Source: Diphasiastrum complanatum (Eukaryota > Streptophyta > Lycopodiopsida > Lycopodiales > Lycopodiaceae). Taken from it: DNA of 64,000 nucleotides. Position numbers and translations under genes: made by a program. Below, in pieces: positions 23,430-35,099 of this stretch. The notes under the pieces are model-generated. The model was not told where the DNA came from. It did not search any database and saw only the letters and a list, made by a program, of their open reading frames with translations. The stretch lies in NCBI GenBank assembly GCA_029204225.1, contig CM055099.1:70043349-70107348 (forward strand), given 5' to 3'. The first letter of the stretch is position 1; each line of letters opens with the position of its first letter.

Positions 23430-25125
23430 TGGATGTGTTTAAAAGAAAACCGTGAGCTAGATCTTCGCAAGAGACATGAGGATATGGTGGAGATGGTGTG
23501 CATGTTTGAGAGATATTTTTCGACTTCCATCATAGACTCACAAGTGCATTTATTGGTGCACTTGGTTGAAGAAGTTTCTATTGTTGGTCCAGTGCACACT
23601 AGGTATAAGTGCATAAATTATCTTTTGCATGTGTATTTAAACTAAATCAATTGATACATGAACTCATTAAACAAAACACTTATTTTTAACCATTTGTGAC
23701 TTTTTAGGTGGATGTTCTTTATGGAAAGGTACATGAAAGTCTTAAAAGATTTTGTGCGTCAAAAGGCAAGGCCTGAAGGTAGCATGTCAGAGGGATGGTT
23801 AGTACATGAATCTCTCTTTTATGTTACTTTGCACCAACTACATCCATCTGCTCCACTATTGTGGCGTGATGAGGAAGCCGAAGAGGTAACTAGTGAAAAA
23901 CCTCAAGGGATGGGAAAGGTCCATAGGTTGGCACTCTTCCAACGAGAAAAAATGTCTACATTCATGCTTTATAATTGTGGAGTTATGGATAAATGGTTAG
24001 ACCTATATGAAGAAGAAGAAAAAAAGAGGGCCTTGTCTAGAAAGCGCCAACGACAAAATAGAGGTAGACACATGGCCTCAAGTTCACATGATCTTGAGCC
24101 ATTGCCCAAGCAATGCACTATAGAGTGGATGCATGACACACTACACAAAGCAACAAAAGAGGGACAAAAAATATCAAACGCAGAATGGGACTTTGCAAGA
24201 GGATGCGAATGGAAGGTATTATTCTTTAGATACTTTATTATTAGAACATTCCTATTTATAACAATATTTGTTTAATCATTTTGAAACACCATGTTCATTC
24301 TTAGTGATTATTTATGAGATTCATGTTTGTCATGTGGCAGTGCAAAATGTATAATGCTATATGGGCTTTTGGTTTCCACTTTCGTGTTGAAAGGATTGAT
24401 AACAAGAGACGCACACACGATTGTGGTGTAATAGCATCTTTCCAACAAGAAAGTCAAAGCAGTGCACGAGATCGGAATCCCATCTCAAGAGATATAGAAT
24501 ACGTAGGAACTAGACAAAATATTTATGATTTGTCATTTAGTGAAAGTGGACACTATTGTTTATTTGATGTGAAATGGTTCAAGGTAGTTTGTAGAGGGCC
24601 AAATGCAACCGTAAAATCAGATCCAAGTGTATTTTTTGCGATTGATTCATCAAAAACATTGAGCATGGAGTCCTTTGACACATTGGTGTTGCCTCGTCAC
24701 TGTGAGCAGGTGCACATGCTATGCTATAATGTTTTTCATTTTATTGCAAGTGACTTCAGTATTTGAGCTTTCAATATGTTCAAAAATATTGATTTTTGCA
24801 GGTGTTTTTTCAACCACATCAACTAAACAAGATATGGTGGTTTGTAGCTCAAGTTGAACCACGTTCACGACGAGTATTTGAGAGTGCAAATGTTGAGAAT
24901 GAAATGGAAAACCTTCATTTTAACTATGAGATTGAGCTACCTAGAGATGTAATAAATCGTCAAATCATACTTGAAGCACCCACTTCCATAGATGTTGAGA
25001 ATAGAAATTCTAATAGTCAAGATATGAAATAATTTTGAAAGTGAGAGTGATGATGAAAGTCATCTGAGAGGAGATGAATTGCAAGATGTTGTCGCTGATG
25101 AAATTGATTCTTGTAGTTCTGAATA
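23430..25125 (+). pseudogene. CACTA transposase C-terminal part (DUF4218 and DUF4216)
   Basis: 23,433-23,645 and 23,712-24,275 encode the DUF4218-type block: ENRELDLRKRHEDMVEMVCM, DSQVHLLVHLVEEVSIVGPV, then after a probable intron RWMFFMERYMKVLKDFVRQK and EGSMSEGWLVHES. 24,314-24,766 and 24,796-25,032 encode the DUF4216-type block: ISRDIEYVGTRQNIYDLSFS, CLFDVKWFKVVC, then VFFQPHQLNKIWWFVAQVEP and a charged tail. AG/GT-like junctions lie at the gaps (for example TTTTTGCAG at about 24,801), so this may preserve the original exon structure. Together with 21,181-23,397 it forms a nearly complete transposase. CACTA terminal inverted repeats were not found. Confidence 0.82.
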
Positions 25126-25342
25126 AAAATTGATTATTGCAATTCTGAATGAAATTGATTCTTGCAATGCTTTCAAATGATTGTTATTTAGCCAAAACAG
25201 AGTCTCATCTATGGTCAAGCAAGTGAAAAGAATAGACATAGTTTGACTTCAATCCCATTTTTTTGGAGATAATGCCGGTGAAGATAGATGTATGGCTTCA
25301 TGTTCCAAGAAAATTCTCATTTTTTAACAAATGTTGCAATTT

Positions 25343-25534
25343 TTTGTTTTTGCATGTTGATAATGACATGAAATTAGTTAAATAAATATATTTTTAAAGT
25401 GAATTATATTATGATTAGGCTATTTTTTTTTTCTAAAGTGAATTATATTATGATGAGTTTTTTTTTTTTTTGCATGTTCATAATGAAATGGAATTAGTTA
25501 AATAAATATTTTTCTAAAGTGAATTATATCATGG
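25343..25534. repeat. 120-bp-period tandem duplication
   Basis: Copies beginning TGCATGTTNATAATG at 25,351 and 25,471 run for about 62 bp with high identity. A partial third unit (CTAAAGTGAATTATATTATG) lies between them. The region is followed directly by the putative LTR start at 25,535. Confidence 0.75.
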
Positions 25535-25995
25535 TGTTCCTAGATGATTGGGATTTTTTATGAGGGCGGCCACCTACTTTTACAAGACAGCTGACTCGAG
25601 CTACCAAGAGAGTAGTTGCATGATCTAAGGCTTTGATAGCCAAGGGTTTAGGGTCTACCCTAATGGCACTCTACCTAATCTCATATCTGAGATCATTTGA
25701 TATGGATTGAGAGCTCATTTTGTATATACTTCATTGATGAATGATGAATGTGATATTTTTTTGTGTCTAATGAATAGATCTGAATCTGAACAAAGTATAT
25801 ACTTTCCACGTGTGTGACAGGATGTGAAGATCAATTATTTTTAGTTTTATTGTGGTGTTCAAAAGCACTTGCCAATTAGATGCAAAATAGGTTGAATTGT
25901 GTGCTAGTTTTCTATCTATTAGATATAAATGAAACCTTTGATGTTTTTTCAAGGTTTTAGTATCCAAATGAGGTTCATAACCTTTGATTTTAACA
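25535..25995 (+). repeat. Probable Copia 5' LTR
   Basis: It begins TGTTCC and ends TTTTAACA right before a PBS-like sequence. Length would be 461 bp. No second copy is present, so the start is tentative. Confidence 0.5.
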
Positions 25996-26007
25996 TGGTA
26001 TTAGAGC
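25996..26007 (+). other. Degenerate Copia PBS
   Basis: TGGTATTAGAGC differs from the standard TGGTATCAGAGC by one base. The gag and integrase expected after it are missing; RT sequence follows within 240 bp. Confidence 0.7.
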
Positions 26008-26235
26008 CCAGATGCAACCATCAAGGCTCAAATACAAGGAAGAGAGAAGCAATTACAAGTTGATGATTGTTTAATTTTTATTGCCCTTATTACTACCTTA
26101 AGTTTTTTGATGTTCCTTCAAGTGTGAATGAAACTATAGCAACAAAAGAGTGATTTGATGTAATGAAAAGTGAGATGAGTATATGATGCATTATTTGAGA
26201 TACTTGTAAGATTATTGATCCTCCATCAAAGATAC

Positions 26236-27109
26236 AAAATGTTACTATTTACAAGTGGGTCTTTAAGATCAAGCTTAATCAAGTTGGTAGTGTGAACAAT
26301 TATAAAACAAGACTAGTTGCCAAGGGATATGCTCAATTCAAGGGGATTGACTACGATGAAACACTTGATTTTGTCATAGTTTGTGGTGGTGAAAAATGCG
26401 TGGATAATCCACGCAAAAGATATCCACGCGTGGATATCTTTAACTTCTGGTCTGGTCCGGTGAACAAACTGAAATTTGCGTGGATAATCCACCAAAACTG
26501 CTTTCCGGCGTCGCCAACCTTCCCTCCCAAACAGTTGCTGGAATTTTCAAAATTCAATTTTGCTTAGATTATCCACGCGCATAAATTTTTTGGTGTTGTG
26601 TCAAAAAAACACAAGTGGACTGGCCAGAGGCGTGTTCAAAAAATTTTTGGCGTGGATGTTCCACGAAAACAAAATTTCGAAAAATCGACTAAGTGTCAGA
26701 TCTCGCATGGATACTCTGCGTGGATAAACACAGAGTTTTCTAGCTGTGCAATGCATTTCTGAATGGATATCTTGATGAGGAAATATATATGGAACAACCT
26801 CAAGGATTTATCAAGGATGAATCAAAAGTGTGCTTGCTATTCAAACGTTTTTATGCACTCAAGCAAACACTAAGATCATGGTATGATAGACTCAACTCTT
26901 TTCTTATCTCACTGGGATTTATCCCAAGTGACTATGATCCTTCTATGTATCTAAAGTTTGTTGCTAGTGATCTTCTGATTCTTCTCATTTATGTAGATGA
27001 CATTATCCTTTGTGGAAGTGTTAGTAGATTTTCTACCAAGATCACAATCAGCCGAAGGTATATTTTTTGGAGTCGGTTGATCCAAGAGCTAGAGAAACTG
27101 GACTTGTAA
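26236..27109 (+). pseudogene. Copia reverse transcriptase, interrupted
   Basis: The first part, 26,245-26,380, reads [14 protein letters not shown], then [25 protein letters not shown]. The palindrome cluster follows (26,395-26,735). RT resumes at about 26,750 as NAFLNGYLDEEIYMEQPQGF, FKRFYALKQTLRSWYDR, and the catalytic LLIYVDDIILCG, then ends at 27,109. The two RT parts are not directly adjacent in a normal RT: about 30 residues of family sequence between TFxPV and VKNAFLNG are missing. RNase H and 3' LTR are absent. Confidence 0.88.
26395..26735. repeat. GTGGATAATCCAC palindrome cluster inside Copia RT
   Basis: Motifs CGTGGATAATCCACGC, ATCCACGCGTGGATA, GCGTGGATAATCCAC, GATTATCCACGCGC, GGCGTGGATGTTCCACG and variants occur in about 340 bp. 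It is the same motif set as 3,478-3,960. It sits exactly between two RT blocks of one Copia. Confidence 0.82.
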
Positions 27110-27932
27110 TATTGAACCCAACCATGGCATGTTGTTCTCTAAGACCATGAGTTGAGGGGAGACTGATTAGTTACGTAAAAGTTAGTTGGATGTTACCTGG
27201 TAGTGGGAAGCTCACCGATATTCAGTTGTAAAAAGTGATAACCAAGAAACTCGATGGTGGATAAGAAGAGGAGAGATAGACAAGAAGAGAGGTCGAAGGA
27301 AGACGGAGTTGAATTGATGATGGGCAGTGTATAAATGTGTGGAGATTTTTCAATCTAGGGAGGAGACAGTGGATCGGCGGGATCGGGCAATCCAGAGAAG
27401 GATAGCCGATTCAATGTGATGAGTGAGAGCGCATCTGTTGCATGGAGTGTTGTAAAAAGCTATTGTCATTGGAATAAGAATCCTTGGAGTACTTCTTACC
27501 ATTTCCATGTACTTTTTGTTGCATACAATTGTGTGTTGAGAACTTGTGATGTTCTGATGTTAATCAACATGAATTGTGAATGTGAGGAAGAGCTATTTGT
27601 CGAGTAAGTGAGAGATTATAGATTAGTTTGTGAATAGTAATCTTGTAAGAAGCACGATAAGTGAGTAGATCTTATCTGAGTTAATTGAAGGGACATGTTA
27701 GAGTTGTGACGCTGAATGCTTAGAATTATATTGTTGATTTATGATTGCCATGTTCAACTCATTGTGGAAATGCTGATGAAAAGTGATCTGATACGAGTAG
27801 TAGTATTTTCGGTTGATTGAGTAAAAATGATAGGATGTTTAATTGGTAGGTTCAAGTTCTAAGCATGTGTTTGTGACCATCAAGAGAATTCGACATTGGT
27901 AGTGAGTTATGAATCGAGATTTTACCAAACAT
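27110..27932 (+). other. Non-coding region, probably including a Gypsy LTR
   Basis: No gene is supported. The segment ends ACCAAACA just before a Gypsy-type PBS, so at least its right part should be an LTR. The left LTR boundary could not be found. Confidence 0.4.
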
Positions 27933-27946
27933 TGGTGCCATTGACG
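27933..27946 (+). other. Gypsy-type primer-binding site
   Basis: TGGTGCCATTGACG resembles the PBS of Tat/Athila Gypsy elements (TGGCGCCGTTGCC, tRNA-Asp type) with a few changes. A Gypsy gag follows on the same strand. Confidence 0.55.
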
Positions 27947-28299
27947 ACTCACTTACCTTAGTGCACGATACGACCAGATTATAATCAAAACTTCGGTTAA
28001 ATCCACTTTTTTCTTGTTTCTTTTTCAATGTTTTCTTCCTTAATAGAATCTATTTGTTCTAATTTACTTCATGTTTTCTTACCTTGTTTCATCTAACAAT
28101 TTCTATTGTAACACACCTAGCATTGTTTCTACTTGTGCAGCGATTTTAACAGTTAACCGACTACTTTTCTCATCCACTTGTTTTCATGCTCCAATTATCC
28201 AAATTTTAAATTTTAAAATTTAATAATTTTACACAAACCATTTTCATACCACTCCATCCCTATACCCAATCACTCTCTATGAGGGGAGGATAAACAAGT

Positions 28300-28960
28300 A
28301 GTATTATAAAACTACTTCGTACAGATCATGGATACTGAAAATTATGATGAGAGGTATCTTTCAGAACCGAATCTTCTGAATATACAACTTGAATCAAGCT
28401 AACGGACAAAATCAAAATTAAGATCCGTCATACACGATCCAAGAAATAGAATAATTTATTACAAAGGGAGATATGATGATCTGCCTATTAGATTATCTCC
28501 TAGATGAAGATCACCTGCATATGAAAGTACAACTCCAAAATTAGATTTACGAAAATTTGATGGAAGAACGGATCCTCATAGATTTATTCAAAGCTTTGAG
28601 AATTTCTGTGAAGTATATGGGGATTCTTTACATGAAAGCATGGCCCAACTCTTCTCTATGACCTTGCCAGGTGTCACTCGAGATTGGTTCTTCGACCTTG
28701 ACTGAGATGAACGTAATGATTGGGAAGTGTTGAAAGAATCTTTCATCAAACAACTCAAACCCGATAGATTATCAAATAGTCCTTTTGTGAGATTAAGCCA
28801 AATCAAAATGAAAGAAAAAGAAAAAGTAAGGGACCACATTCAAATATTTAAATGTCTTTATGGACAATTCCAAGAAGGTTTAACCAAAAAGAACCGAAAA
28901 GAAGCTAATCACTTGGTTTATGGTCGGCCTTTCAAAATGAATTCGACGTGAGCTTAAATC
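28300..28960 (+). pseudogene. Gypsy gag fragment
   Basis: The frames between 28,510 and 28,950 encode a retrotransposon gag domain: PKLDLRKFDGRTDPHRFIQS, FCEVYGDSLHESMAQLFSM, GVTRDWFFDLD, a stop, ERNDWEVLKESFIKQLKP, and LSQIKMKEKEKVRDHIQIF. It parallels the minus-strand gag at 35,549-35,980 (LPKYNGFTDPVRFLQVYSES, AAQDWYYNQD). It is cut off by the Copia LTR that starts near 29,142. The 28,961-29,141 stretch is decayed gag. Confidence 0.8.
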
Positions 28961-29141
28961 TGTTGATGACTACCGTCAACTAAACCAAGACATGTTAGAG
29001 GTTATAAGAGAAGAAGACAAAGAATTGGATGATGAGGATCATCATTTTGTTAACCGTGAAGATAATTTAAGAGAAAGAAGAAGAGAACCTCTTGTTGAAG
29101 GAATTACTGAACAACTAGTTACCGAAAGATCGTGCACTATG

Positions 29142-30008
29142 TGTTAAAAATTGTAAAACATATCTATCATCTGTTGTTAATGTTTGGGGGATCCTACCCA
29201 TGTAAATATTTTGTACATATCCAAGGTATGAGAATTGAGCACCTATCCTTGTAGAATAGGGCGAGTTTGGGTTAAGTAGATCAAATTCCAGTGACATGCA
29301 TAAAGTCTAGTTGGTCTAGTATGATATGCAATAATGTTGACAATGTCTAGTTTGACATGCATATAGAGATTCACATGGAATTGGTCAATTATGACCTTGT
29401 AGAAACTCGAGCCACAATAAATGCATAATGTCCTAAGTTTCCATAGTGACATGAAAAGCATGCAATCACTCTAATGGACACATGCATGTAGATTTGTACA
29501 TGGCTAGTTGAGAAATTGCCATTTGGAGAAAGTAGGTAGAAGTTAGATGCAACCTGTGCATGCTAGCAGTTAGGTGTCAAGTTAATAGTTGTTTGCACTT
29601 GAATAGGTGTAGGATGTGCATTGAATGCAAGGAGTACCACGAATTTTGGCTCTCCTATATATGTAGATATCATTCCCATTCACAAAGTAATGAAGAACCA
29701 AAATTTTGTAGCTATCTCATGTCATTTTGGATCTAAACAAATATTGCTTGTTATCTCTCTAGCTCTCTCTCTCTAGCTCGTGTTGAGGCTAATGCTCATA
29801 CATTGAAATCTTGTATTTTTATTCATTCTTTGATCATTGCTATTATATTCTGTTGATTAGCATGCTAGATTGTGGATTAGCCATTTCTTCTGAACTAGAT
29901 TTTGTTAATCAATCTAGAATCAGGTTATAGTGCCAATCACAAAGCTTAATTAAGATCAGTCACTCTTGTGGACAGTCCCCACACGTGTGAATTCTGGAAA
30001 TTTTGTCA
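29142..30008 (+). repeat. Copia family B 5' LTR
   Basis: About 870 bp beginning TGTTAAAAATTG and ending TTTTGTCA immediately before a perfect PBS. CTCTCTAGCTCTCTCTC lies at 29,756-29,783 and the palindrome CACACGTGTG near the 3' end (29,980-29,989). The start is inferred from the TG and from the end of the Gypsy gag. Confidence 0.6.
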
Positions 30009-30020
30009 TGGTATCAGAGC
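30009..30020 (+). other. Copia primer-binding site (initiator tRNA-Met)
   Basis: TGGTATCAGAGC directly abuts the LTR end. A leader of about 700 bp (30,021-30,726) without recognisable genes follows. Confidence 0.92.
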
Positions 30021-30726
30021 CACATTAAGCTTTGCATGCTAACAACTCTGATTGTACAATAAACTGAGAGCTAAATCAAGTAAAAAAGCAGTTTTGCACT
30101 TTTTCTAACCCTTCTCTAAAGTGTATTTGGATCAAATCGGACTTAAACCAAATTTTTAGACGTGAATTGAGGAATTATGGAATTCTGGAATTTCGCATTG
30201 CTGATAGATCCAAAGATAGCAGTGTTATAGCTTGATGGAAAGCTTATGATCTGTACTTTTCATAGAAATTGAAACCAAATCAATTTGAAGTGTCTAGCAA
30301 GAGCTATAAGCTCTTAAATAGGTCCAAAATTTGGGTGACAACATTTTGATTTGAATCAATTTTTACTTTATTCTGAATTCATGTTTTTGAGCATTCTACA
30401 CAAGAAACTAAAGATCAAGACTGAGTTTGAAGTAATTGAACACCTTTGAGCCTTCTGCGTGTCAATAGTGTTTTATTTTGTTGCATTTCACACGTGCCAA
30501 AAGTAGGATTCAAACTAACCAAAGTGTCTCAATCCACTTTGTGTATCCGATCTAGTTAGCTTGTCTTGTGGAATATTTGAGATCTGTCTCAAATACAGTT
30601 GCAAGTGTTTCACATAGGAAGGTAGTTCAACCTTGAAAATACCTATAGTGAAGAGAGCAGCAACTCTAAGCCAGATAGGAACAAGCTCAAACATATTGCA
30701 GTCCAATTACAAGAGTCTTCACATTC

Positions 30727-32085
30727 ATGGCATTTGTAGGAGATTGTCTCTTTCAAGCTAGTGAAAGACTATACACCTTTAACTATTCAGTTTGGAAGGA
30801 TAGGATAGAATCCTTGTTGATTCTCTATGGTGTAATGGATATTGTAATTGGAACTGAAGTTGAACCTGCATCCTTTGATGAGGCTCAGAGATTCAAGAAG
30901 AGAGCAAGAATTGCTCTACATATCATCAAATTGAACACCTCTGATGAGATCTTGAGAGAGATTAGTTCATGCACCTCAGCCAAGGAGACTTGGGAGACTC
31001 TGAAGAACCTTCATGAAGCCGAGATCAAGTCAAGAAAGAGGAGTAAGAATCATTACTCTCGTGCCTTCACCAAGAAAAAAACAAAGAACAAAGACTATGG
31101 TGGAGTAGAAGATGAGTCAGCTCATCCTTCTAACTTCAAAAAAAAGACACAAGAAGTTCAAACCAGTTGTATCATAGAAGACTCACATGCAAGTTGTGGA
31201 GAGGCATCTCTTCTAATGTCTAGTTTTTCTTCTTTACCCTTTAATGATGTATCATGGTATATTGATAGTGGAGCAACAACTCATATGAGTTACTCCAAAG
31301 ATTCTTTTGTTTCTATTGAATCTGTTCTAGATCCTAAGAAATCAATATACACAGTAGTTGGTGGTGCATGTGCAATTGAAGTTGTTGGAAGTTGTTCCTT
31401 AAAACTTACATCTTCTATGAATTTTACACTTTCCAATGTTCTCTATGTGCCTAATCTCAAAAAGAGTGTGATTAGTGTAGGAAAGTTGTTAGATGATGGT
31501 TATGAACTGGATTTCAATATCAATGGTTGTTTCATAAAGAAAGAAGATAAGATCCTTGCAAGTGGATCTAAATATGGAGGTATTTTCAAGCTAGATGTGC
31601 ATGAAAATTCAAGTTTATGTGATGCTGCATTGACGACTTATGTTTCCAAGGAGGAGCTATGGCATAGGAAGTTGTATGTTTCCAACTTCAGGTTTATGCC
31701 TATTATAGTCAAGGAGATCAAGCCAAGAGTGGCTTATTCTATGGCAAAATCACTTATGGATCCATATTTAATGTCTTCTAAAAAGACAGAACATTCTATG
31801 GAGTTGGAACATTCTGATGTTCATCTTTCTTTATCAGTAAGCAAGGAAGGTGTTTCTTGCTTTGCATGTACTATTGATGGATCCACAAGTTACATTTGGA
31901 TGTGTCTTGTCTCTTCAAGTTTTTTGGTGCATGTGTATGTTCCATCATGCAAAACTTTATGGAGTTATGAAGCTAATGGAAGGAGTGCACTTTATGAAGT
32001 CTTGTTCAGTTATAAGCCTAAGGTTGTATACCTCAGTGTTCTTGAAGACTATTGCTTTGTATGTGGTTTCTTGGAAAGAAAGAAG
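30727..32085 (+). pseudogene. Copia family B gag-protease with internal deletion
   Basis: One uninterrupted frame of more than 450 codons. Residues 1-99 are gag (FQASERLYTFNYSVWKDRIE, LNTSDEILREISSCTSAKET). After LKNLHEA the frame jumps to a basic linker (SRKRSKNHYSRAFTKKKTKN), so the second half of gag is deleted in frame. Protease follows at residues 170-270 (FNDVSWYIDSGATTHMSYSK, NVLYVPNLKKSVISVGKLLD). The zinc-binding region (ELWHRKLYVSNF) is altered: the family has LGHxN where this has LYVSN. The integrase core is strongly eroded (HSDVHLSLSVSK remains). The element stops near 32,085, where a minus-strand Copia begins. Confidence 0.85.
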
Positions 32086-34060
32086 GATACCAGTCCAAAT
32101 TTCAAATGGTGTTTTGTCTGAGAGACCTTTAGTAGGACATCTGTTCTGAATATAGGTTGTTGTTGAAAGAGCTTTAGCCCAGAAGGACTTTGGAAGTGTT
32201 GCATGTGATTACATGCACTTTGCTGATTCAACTAAGGTTTTGTTCTTCCTCTCAGCAAGATCATTTGACTGAGGCAAATAGGAGGTAATGTATTGTTGCT
32301 CAATGTCGTTGTTAAGGTAGTACTCCTTGAATTCAGTGGAGATGTATTCTCTCCCGTTATCTGACCTTAGTGCTTTAATTTGTTTGCCAGTTTGATTTTT
32401 TGCATGCTCTTTGAATTGTTTGAACTTGATGAAAGCTTATGATTTCTGTTTAATGAAGTAAACATCTGTTCTCTTGGAGAATTTCTCAATAAAGGTAATG
32501 AAATACTTTGCATTTAATAATGAATGGTTTTGCGTAGGTCCACATATATCTATATGAACAACATCTAACAGACCTTTTGCTGCATGTCTATGACTCGATC
32601 TAAAAGGAATCCTAGTCTGCTTTCCAAGGATGCAGCCATCGCAGATAGGGAGATCGACTTTACCAAAAGGATAGTCGAGATCAAGTACTAGGGATTGTCT
32701 GGACATGTTCAAAATAGATGCATAATTCAAGTGTCCTAAGCGATGATGCCATAGTAATGCTTTATTGACAAGAACAGAGGTTTTCAAAGCTTGACTAGAA
32801 TCAGAATAACAATGTGCCAATCTATATAAGTATCCATGCCACTTGCCGAGTGCAAGGATCTTATTACTCATATCAATAATTTTGCATTGATCAAACTCAA
32901 ACTCCACCTTATGACCTAAATTTGTAATTCTACTTACTAATAACAGATTTGTAGAGAGTTTAGAAACATACAAGACTTTCGACAGTAGTTTGAATTGATC
33001 ATGCTGGAATCTCAATCTTACAATACCTTCACCTTTGATAGTGTGAGTGCTACCATCGCCAAAATGAACATACTTCTTTGCATTGTAAGGCATATATAAT
33101 TGAAAAATCTCATGATGATTGGTCATATGTTGAGTAGTTCCAGAATCTAGAAACCACGAATCATCCAAATTCGTGTATTTGTCTTTGACCATATAAGCAC
33201 CTTCGTCCATTTCGACTTCAAGGGATGCTATAATTGTATTTGCTTGTTGATTAGGTTGCTTGGCTGCATTCATCGCTTTGAGAATTCGGCAAACCTAGAT
33301 CTCATGGTTATTGCGCTTGCAATACTTGCAAAACATCTTTTTCTTTGACGAATGTGGATTTGCTGATTGTTCTTGACTTTGAGTTTGATTCGATGTAGAC
33401 TTCTTGGAGCTTTTCTACTTCTGTCGTTTCGAGCCCTTGTTGACATATAGAACATGAGACGAAGAGGTAGACGAAGTGTCTTGACTTCTTCAATTATCTT
33501 CTTGCAGCAACATAGTGATAACTCTAGTAAAAGTTAAATCTAAGTGTGTCATGATGATCATCACCTAGTTCTCATATGTAGAGGGCAGGCTTAAAAGCAA
33601 TGTCATAATTGCATGTTGATCATCTATGACTGATCTGACAGCGGCCGTTTGTTGCAAGAGATTCTTAAACTGGTTAATATAATTATGAAGGGAATCATTA
33701 TTCGACATCTTGAGTGTAAAGAATTTCCTTCGAAGATGTAACTTAGTAGTTATGTCTCTCACATCATATAGTGAGCTCATGATGCCCAAACTTCTCTTGA
33801 AGTCTTAGCTTCAGCTATGTGGCCAATTTGAGTATCTGATATATTGAGAATAATAAGCGCAAAAGCTTTACCATTATTCGATTTTCATTTTGAGTCTTCT
33901 ATGTCGTCTTCAGGTTTCACTTCGATACCTGTAACAACATCCCACAACTCATTGGCGATTAGCAAGGTCTTCATCTTAAATTTTCATAAATGATAATTGG
34001 ATCCATTCATCTTGTCTGCGATAAGACCGACTATACTTTGAGAATCCATCTGGAGCTTTA
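32086..34060 (-). pseudogene. Copia family D gag-protease-integrase, broken
   Basis: Minus strand from 34,058: gag (MNGSNYHLWKFKMKTLLIAN, ELWDVVTGIEVKPEDD), 33,789-33,565 (FTLKMSNNDSLHNYINQFKN), a CCHC-linker region, then one frame 33,273-32,437. That frame has protease (SWFLDSGTTQHMTNH), LYVSKLSTNLLLVSRI, the zinc-binding part (LLWHHRLGHLNYAS, CDGCILGKQ) and integrase start (VVHIDICGPTQNHSL). FIEKFSKRTDVYF stands where the family has FIDDFSRKTWVYF, so the second aspartate of that motif is changed. Down to 32,090 decayed integrase continues (ALRSDNGREYIS, LAERKNKTLVES, NRCPTKGLSDKTPFEIW). No LTR is attached at either end. Confidence 0.87.
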
Positions 34061-34089
34061 GTCTATCGACATTATGAGAGATACCTTGC

Positions 34090-35091
34090 TATGCTACAAT
34101 CGGAAAGTAATTCACCTGATCATGAGACTATTTTTTGCAACTTCAATCCTCGGATAATTCAGCAACGGTGTGTCCAGATGGGATATCGAGAACCACATTA
34201 TGGAGGAAATCCAGCAGGTAGACCTTGTCAATCTGCTCTTGGATACCCGGAACAGTTAGCCTTACCTTGCCCCACCAAAGCACCCCGCTCCTCCTACTAA
34301 TTTGATGGAACCAGAATCTTACAAAGTGCCGAGCAATGGAACTATGGTAATGATCATGAAGGTGGATCTTCATAACAATATGCTATTTACGTTGCCGCAC
34401 AACAACAGGCATCTGAAAACTGGACCAGAGCACCACTTGGATGCTTTGCATGTGGAGAAAATCACAGAGTTGCAGAATGTCCAAATAAAGGTAAATTTGT
34501 ACCATTTTGTCGTGATTGTGGTTATGGGCATTGCTATAAGGACTGTCCAACAAGACCAAAGCCACCACCAGCTACAACTCCTGTAAATTTGATAACAATC
34601 AAGCAAAGACCAGTAGTTCAGAAAAAACCAAGTGTACCCTTGATGGTGGTCACCAGAGCACAGAAGCAAAAAGAACTGGTAGCAGATCTAGTACCTGCTG
34701 ATTCATTAACTGATATACCAACAACATCTGGAGTCTATCCAAATCTTCATGCAGAAAAAAAAAAGATATCAGGATATGAGATAGTGTGGATTAAACATCT
34801 GTAAGAAGAAGAGAAGTTTGAAGTTGCTAGAGCAACAGCCGAAGTTTGTTCTTCACTATTGCAACCACCACATAATTTACGTATAGATATGAATGTTCAG
34901 TTGCATCATCATGAAGAACCCTTCAAGATGACTGAACCGGAAGCACTGCAAACATAACTTCTCATGAATATTTTGTCTAGTAAGATCAATATTTCGTTGG
35001 CAGAGTTCCTGAAGTTGGTGCCAAAAGCAAAAGAAGTATTAGCGCAAAAGTTAACTCAAGCTGAACCATGAGTCCATCAGGTGCCACTTTT
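34090..35091 (+). pseudogene. Gypsy gag C-terminal part with two zinc knuckles
   Basis: From about 34,300 the frame shows a Gln-rich segment, then CFACGENHRVAEC and CRDCGYGHCYKDC, two knuckles of spacing CX2CX3HX4C (one residue shorter than the usual CX2CX4HX4C). The protease-side linker (VVQKKPSVPLMVVTRAQKQK, EPFKMTEPEALQT) follows to about 35,091. From 34,740 on it is closely similar to 42,785-43,130. A few stops interrupt it. It meets a minus-strand gag N-terminus at about 35,091, an inverted junction. Confidence 0.82.
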
Positions 35092-35099
35092 CAAATGGC

